From positions 503 to 8,419 of the forward strand of contig DNYJ01000035.1 in NCBI GenBank assembly GCA_003505155.1: DNA of 7,917 nucleotides. The letters are read 5' to 3'. Below are positions 5,126-7,917 of the stretch, one piece after another. Within the stretch, counting starts at the first letter, position 1, and every line of letters starts with the position of its first letter. Source of the stretch: Candidatus Uhrbacteria bacterium. Its GTDB lineage: Bacteria > Patescibacteriota > Patescibacteriia > UBA9934 > UBA10169. A program made the translations under genes and the position numbers. The notes below the pieces were generated by a model that was not told the origin of the DNA, ran no database searches, and was given only the letters and a program-made list of their open reading frames with translations.

Positions 5126-6387
5126 CGTATCATTCTGCCGTCGCCTTCGTCGAAGGCCTGACCAAAATCCAGAAGGGAGACTACATGCTCTCCCGAAAAA
5201 AAGATCGGAGCCTCTATCTCAAGCGGCTCCGTTTTTTGCTTGCGGAGATCGGAAACCCGCACCTCGCCATCCCGAATTTCATTCATGTCGGCGGGACGTC
5301 AGGCAAGGGGACGACAACGATGGGAATCGCCCATGGACTTCGAGCCGCTGGAGAACAGGTCGGAGCCTACACGTCTCCTCATATCACGACAACCGTTGAA
5401 CGATTCTGGGTGAACGGCAAACTCATGAGTCCTCGGCGCTACGTCGAGCTCGTCGAGTGGCTCAAGCCCGCGCTCATGACCTGCCTCAAAAAATCTCCCT
5501 ACGGCTTACCGTCGTACTTTGAAATCGAGTTTGCCATGGCACTCGAACATTTTCGGCGCGAGTGTGTGACATGGGCCGTCATCGAGGTCGGATGCGGAGG
5601 CGAGTTCGATGCGACGAATGCTATTCCCTCTCCCCGAGCGGCCGTGATCACCAATATCGGGCTGGATCACGTCGAGCTTCTTGGAACGACTAAACGCGAA
5701 ATCGCCAAGACGAAAGCGGGGATCATCAAGCGCGGATCCCATGTGTTCACCTCCGAACGCTCCCCAGCCATTCGCCGCATTCTCAAAGCGCGAGCGGACG
5801 AAAAACACGTGCCGTTCACGTATGTGCACGGGGGAAACGTAGAGCTCGCAGAAGCCGTTTTGAATCACACCATCCATTTACCCCTTCGGGCGAAGGGTCC
5901 TACCCTCCCCGGACGATTTGAAATCCTCCAAACGCACCCGCTGGTCGTTCTTGACGTCGCTCACAATCCCGACAAGTGCACCTACCTCGCCGCCGAGTGG
6001 AAGCGGCACAAGCTCCCCAAGCCCCATGTGCTCTTCGCCGCTTCGGCCAACAAAGACCACAAGAACATGCTCAAGCCATTGCTGAACATTGCCCGATCGA
6101 TCACGTTTGTTCCATTTGCGTCGAGCGACCGCACATGCGCTAACCCGACGGATCTCGAGCGCATCGCAAACCGCCTCAAGCCTTCGCTCAAGACCTCCTC
6201 TTTCCTCACTTCAGACGAAGGCCTTGATGATCTCCTCTCGTACAAAAATCAATTATCAAGACCTGACCCCATTTTGATCACGGGTTCGTTTTTTCTTGCG
6301 GCTGATCTGCGACCGCGGTGGATTTCGGAGGCGGAGATTCTGCACGCGCGAAACTCATTCGGATCACGCATCACACCAGTTTCTTAA
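5122..6387 (+). CDS. folC: FolC-like Mur ligase family protein (folylpolyglutamate/dihydrofolate synthase type)
   Basis: Members join glutamate to folates, or to dihydropteroate, using ATP through an acyl-phosphate. This 421-aa protein has the family motifs in order: LAEIGNPHLAIPNFIHVGGT (40-59); the ATP P-loop GGTSGKGT at 57-64 (usually AGTNGKGS); AYTSPH at 82-87; EVGCGGEFDATN at 155-166 (usually EVGLGGRLDATN); NIGLDHVELLGTTKREIAKT (178-197) followed by KAGIIK; PGRFE at 263-267; LDVAHNP at 277-283 (usually LDGAHNP); and VTGS-like ITGSFFLA at 386-393. The stretch between AGIIK and PGRFE is only about 60 residues, and the common G-x-HQxxNA segment is not recognisable. The start is set by the ATGA overlap with rplT, which implies translational coupling. 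CPR bacteria often lack folate synthesis, so the substrate is uncertain and another Mur-ligase substrate is possible. No terminator follows; the end overlaps the isomerase gene on the other strand by 17 nt. Confidence 0.88.
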   Translation: MTYHSAVAFVEGLTKIQKGDYMLSRKKDRSLYLKRLRFLLAEIGNPHLAIPNFIHVGGTSGKGTTTMGIAHGLRAAGEQVGAYTSPHITTTVERFWVNGKLMSPRRYVELVEWLKPALMTCLKKSPYGLPSYFEIEFAMALEHFRRECVTWAVIEVGCGGEFDATNAIPSPRAAVITNIGLDHVELLGTTKREIAKTKAGIIKRGSHVFTSERSPAIRRILKARADEKHVPFTYVHGGNVELAEAVLNHTIHLPLRAKGPTLPGRFEILQTHPLVVLDVAHNPDKCTYLAAEWKRHKLPKPHVLFAASANKDHKNMLKPLLNIARSITFVPFASSDRTCANPTDLERIANRLKPSLKTSSFLTSDEGLDDLLSYKNQLSRPDPILITGSFFLAADLRPRWISEAEILHARNSFGSRITPVS

Positions 6388-7339
6388 ACTCTTCAACCAT
6401 CGGAACCTGCTCCGATTCGAGTCCGTAACGTTCGGCGAGAGACAACGCTGTCCAGTCGGCAAGAAGCAGTGCGTTAAAGAGACGCTCGAAGCGCGTATTA
6501 CCTTCAAGTTCGATCTCGTGGACAGCATATCCGCGAGCGCGATACAGCTCTGCTGTCACTTCCATACGCCGACGAGTACGGAGATGATCGTCAGCATCGT
6601 TCAAAAAGACGAAAGCAAAGCCGCTCGACGGAGGCGCGGACGCATCACGCTTGTCAAACCCGGTCATTTCATTGTGATTGAGTTCCGGGAAGACATTGAA
6701 AAATGCCGGCGACTTCCCCGTTTCGTTGATTTTGATTTTCCAGTTGGCCGCCACAGCGACGTTGGCTGATGAGGCATAGATGACGGGAACGCGCGCGTGA
6801 AGTTCGTCGGCAAGCTTTCTGCCGGGCGCCTCGAAGGCGGCGGCAGGAAGCGTTAAGGTGAGCGAAGCAAGCTCGGCAAGGAGATCGCCGCGGCCAAGGA
6901 GCTTCGCCAACGCCACGAGACTCAACCCGATCGCACTGCGAGGCTGAACGCCGGTTTGCGGAAGATGGATACAAGACACGCCATCGCGCTCCGCCGCCTC
7001 GAGCAAACGCCCGCCGACGGAAATCACGGCTCGCGACATGCCGAGATCTCCGGCCGCTTCATAGGCATCAAGCGTCTCCTCCGTATTGCCTGAGTAAGAA
7101 CTTGCAATAAGAAGCGTCTCTTGAAGACGAGCTAGGGACCACGGAGGAAGCCCGTAGTCCGAATGAATAAAAAGATTGACCGTTGGATCTCCAGCCTTCA
7201 AAATATCAGCCGCGAGATGTGAACCTCCCATACCGGCAACGATCACAGACGGCTTCCTCGCAAGACCGGAAGCGTTCTCCACCACAGGAGAAAACGTAAA
7301 CTGTTTAGGAAAATCGAGAATGGCCTGACGCATGGACAT
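6371..7339 (-). CDS. Bifunctional phosphoglucose/phosphomannose isomerase family protein (SIS domains)
   Basis: This family interconverts glucose-6-phosphate or mannose-6-phosphate with fructose-6-phosphate, feeding upper glycolysis and sugar-nucleotide synthesis in the cytoplasm. The 322-aa length fits. Seen: first SIS domain with GMGGSHLAADIL at 36-47 and the phosphate-binding SSYSGNTEETL at 80-90; QPRSAIG at 132-138; second SIS domain with VPVIYAS at 184-190, ANWKIKINETGKSPAF at 198-213 and PELNHNEMTGF at 218-228. The Glu of KINETGK (206) and His of LNHNE (222) match the catalytic pair described for archaeal PGI/PMI enzymes. The ATG at 7337-7339 is chosen because it lies 8 nt after a -10 box; a second ATG at 7331-7333 is possible. 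It ends in a 17-nt antisense overlap with the folC-like gene. Confidence 0.93.
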   Translation of the reverse strand: MSMRQAILDFPKQFTFSPVVENASGLARKPSVIVAGMGGSHLAADILKAGDPTVNLFIHSDYGLPPWSLARLQETLLIASSYSGNTEETLDAYEAAGDLGMSRAVISVGGRLLEAAERDGVSCIHLPQTGVQPRSAIGLSLVALAKLLGRGDLLAELASLTLTLPAAAFEAPGRKLADELHARVPVIYASSANVAVAANWKIKINETGKSPAFFNVFPELNHNEMTGFDKRDASAPPSSGFAFVFLNDADDHLRTRRRMEVTAELYRARGYAVHEIELEGNTRFERLFNALLLADWTALSLAERYGLESEQVPMVEEFKKLV

Positions 7340-7347
7340 AGGCTTCT

Positions 7348-7356
7348 ATTCTACCA
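7348..7356 (-). promoter_or_regulatory. Extended -10 promoter for the isomerase gene
   Basis: The minus strand reads TGG-TAGAAT, an extended -10 with a 5/6 hexamer. The hexamer ends 8 nt before the ATG at 7339, so the transcript should be leaderless or carry 1-2 nt. No good -35 is seen at normal spacing. Confidence 0.6.
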
Positions 7357-7367
7357 CACCGCTCCCC

Positions 7368-7395
7368 TTCCCAAATTCGTCAAAACGAGTATAAT
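7368..7395 (+). promoter_or_regulatory. Promoter for the dksA-like gene
   Basis: A perfect -10 TATAAT at 7390-7395 is preceded by a weak -35 TTCCCA at 7368-7373 with a 16-nt spacer. The hexamer ends 20 nt before the ATG at 7416, giving a leader of about 13-14 nt (A-rich, with no strong Shine-Dalgarno). Confidence 0.65.
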
Positions 7396-7415
7396 GAAGC
7401 GACAAGAAAAACATT

Positions 7416-7805
7416 ATGAAAACTCAAACCACATCAGACCTGTTTTCCAAAAACTTTATCGAGGAAATCACCGCAAAGCTAATTTCCATGAAAGAAGAGC
7501 TCGAAGCCAAACTTGGCAAGTTCGCCCACAAAGCGGAGGATGCCGCGCTTCCCGACGGAACCTATCCGGAGTACGGCGACGACGAAGACGACAGCGTGCA
7601 CGAGATCGAGGAATTCATCGTCAATCAATCCGTGAAAGATTCCTACGAGAAGGAACTGCGCGATGTTGCCAAAGCGTTTGAACGGTTGAAAGACGGCACC
7701 TACGGCATCTGCAAGTACACGGGAGAGAAGATCGACGAGCATCGCTTGCGCGCGCGTCCGACCTCAAGCTCGAGCACGGAAGCCAAGAGCGTATTTAAAC
7801 CTTAA
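7416..7805 (+). CDS. TraR/DksA family protein with degenerate zinc finger
   Basis: DksA-type proteins enter the RNA polymerase secondary channel with a coiled-coil and alter initiation, often with ppGpp. The 129-aa protein has an N-terminal helix (about 10-42), an acidic region GDDEDDSVHEIEEF at 54-67 corresponding to the coiled-coil tip area, a return helix to about 92, and the family C-terminal block RLKDGTYGICKYTGEKIDEH (90-109) followed by RLRARP. The C4 zinc finger is mostly lost: only C99 remains. The other three expected cysteine positions are T102, S120 and A123 by the spacing of E. coli DksA. Cys-poor DksA homologues are known to work without zinc, so it may still be active. The upstream ATG at 7394 opens a different frame with no family match. 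An intrinsic terminator follows. Confidence 0.88.
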   Translation: MKTQTTSDLFSKNFIEEITAKLISMKEELEAKLGKFAHKAEDAALPDGTYPEYGDDEDDSVHEIEEFIVNQSVKDSYEKELRDVAKAFERLKDGTYGICKYTGEKIDEHRLRARPTSSSSTEAKSVFKP

Positions 7806-7815
7806 ATCGCAAACG

Positions 7816-7845
7816 AAAACTCGAGACGCATGCCTCGAGTTTTTT
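7816..7845 (+). terminator. Intrinsic terminator of the dksA-like gene
   Basis: AAAACTCGAG (7816-7825) and CTCGAGTTTTTT (7834-7845) form a 10-bp stem including the A/T pairs, around an 8-nt loop acgcatgc, with a T-run on the 3' side. It starts 10 nt after the stop codon. The core CTCGAG stem is short, but the placement and T-run are typical. Confidence 0.87.
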
Positions 7846-7917
7846 GTATCTGTATTTATTGCTTTTTCATTTCGCAAACACATTCCTTCTGCATCAGCCG
7901 CCATTCTCCCGCACCCA

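Noticed and set aside
7377..7388. Small palindrome TCGT-CAAA-ACGA between the divergent isomerase and dksA-like promoters
   Set aside because: Four-base arms are expected by chance; no second copy or regulator gene supports an operator.
7394..7681. Plus-strand open frame of 95 codons starting at the -10 box of the dksA-like gene
   Set aside because: Different frame within the dksA-like gene, basic low-complexity product, and its ATG overlaps the -10 hexamer.
7846..7917. AT-rich last 72 nt
   Set aside because: No promoter, RNA or coding signal strong enough to name; the next gene probably begins outside the window.
1..7917. CRISPR array, insertion sequence, prophage attachment site at the tmRNA 3' end, or defence island
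   Set aside because: No spaced direct repeats, transposase or integrase gene, or duplicate of the tmRNA 3' end was seen anywhere in the window.

Overview
The window carries nine protein genes, one tmRNA gene and several well-formed promoters and terminators. It reads as chromosomal core and near-core sequence, with no sign of phage, IS, CRISPR or plasmid genes. The gene mix suggests a bacterium of the Candidate Phyla Radiation (Patescibacteria), at moderate confidence: an SIS-type phosphoglucose/phosphomannose isomerase, a DksA-like protein that has lost most of its zinc cysteines, a FolC/Mur-ligase protein fused by ATGA overlap to rplT, and very tight spacing with almost no Shine-Dalgarno sequences. 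TGA serves as a stop in four genes (smpB, rplT, the isomerase and the left-edge membrane gene), so the TGA-as-glycine code of Gracilibacteria/SR1 is excluded.

Left part (5-2886, minus strand): a four-gene operon. It starts with an AI-2E/PerM-family membrane protein, followed by a small single-pass protein, a single-pass protein with a large outer domain, and a polytopic membrane protein. Junctions are +8, -10 and +10 nt. The last three are not recognised; they look like a cell-envelope cassette.

Middle (2887-3901): a divergent 78-nt promoter region leads rightwards into smpB. After 45 nt that hold a strong imperfect hairpin comes ssrA (tmRNA), ending in an encoded CCA and immediately followed by an intrinsic terminator. 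SmpB and tmRNA together form the trans-translation ribosome-rescue system.

Right-middle (3924-6387, plus strand): infC, rpmI, rplT and a folC-like Mur ligase. infC and rpmI each have their own promoter with a perfect TTGACA and an exact 17-nt spacer, sharing the 9-mer TTGACAATC. The infC start lies 7 nt after its -10 box, so its mRNA should be leaderless. There is no room for the long L20 autoregulatory leader that precedes infC in Firmicutes.

Right (6371-7845): the isomerase gene (minus strand) overlaps the folC-like gene tail-to-tail by 17 nt. It is divergent from a dksA/traR-like gene that ends in an intrinsic terminator. The last 72 nt hold nothing I can name. I did not find a convincing undescribed multi-gene system. 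The most interesting signals are the leaderless or near-leaderless promoters, the pre-tmRNA hairpin, and the unassigned envelope operon.
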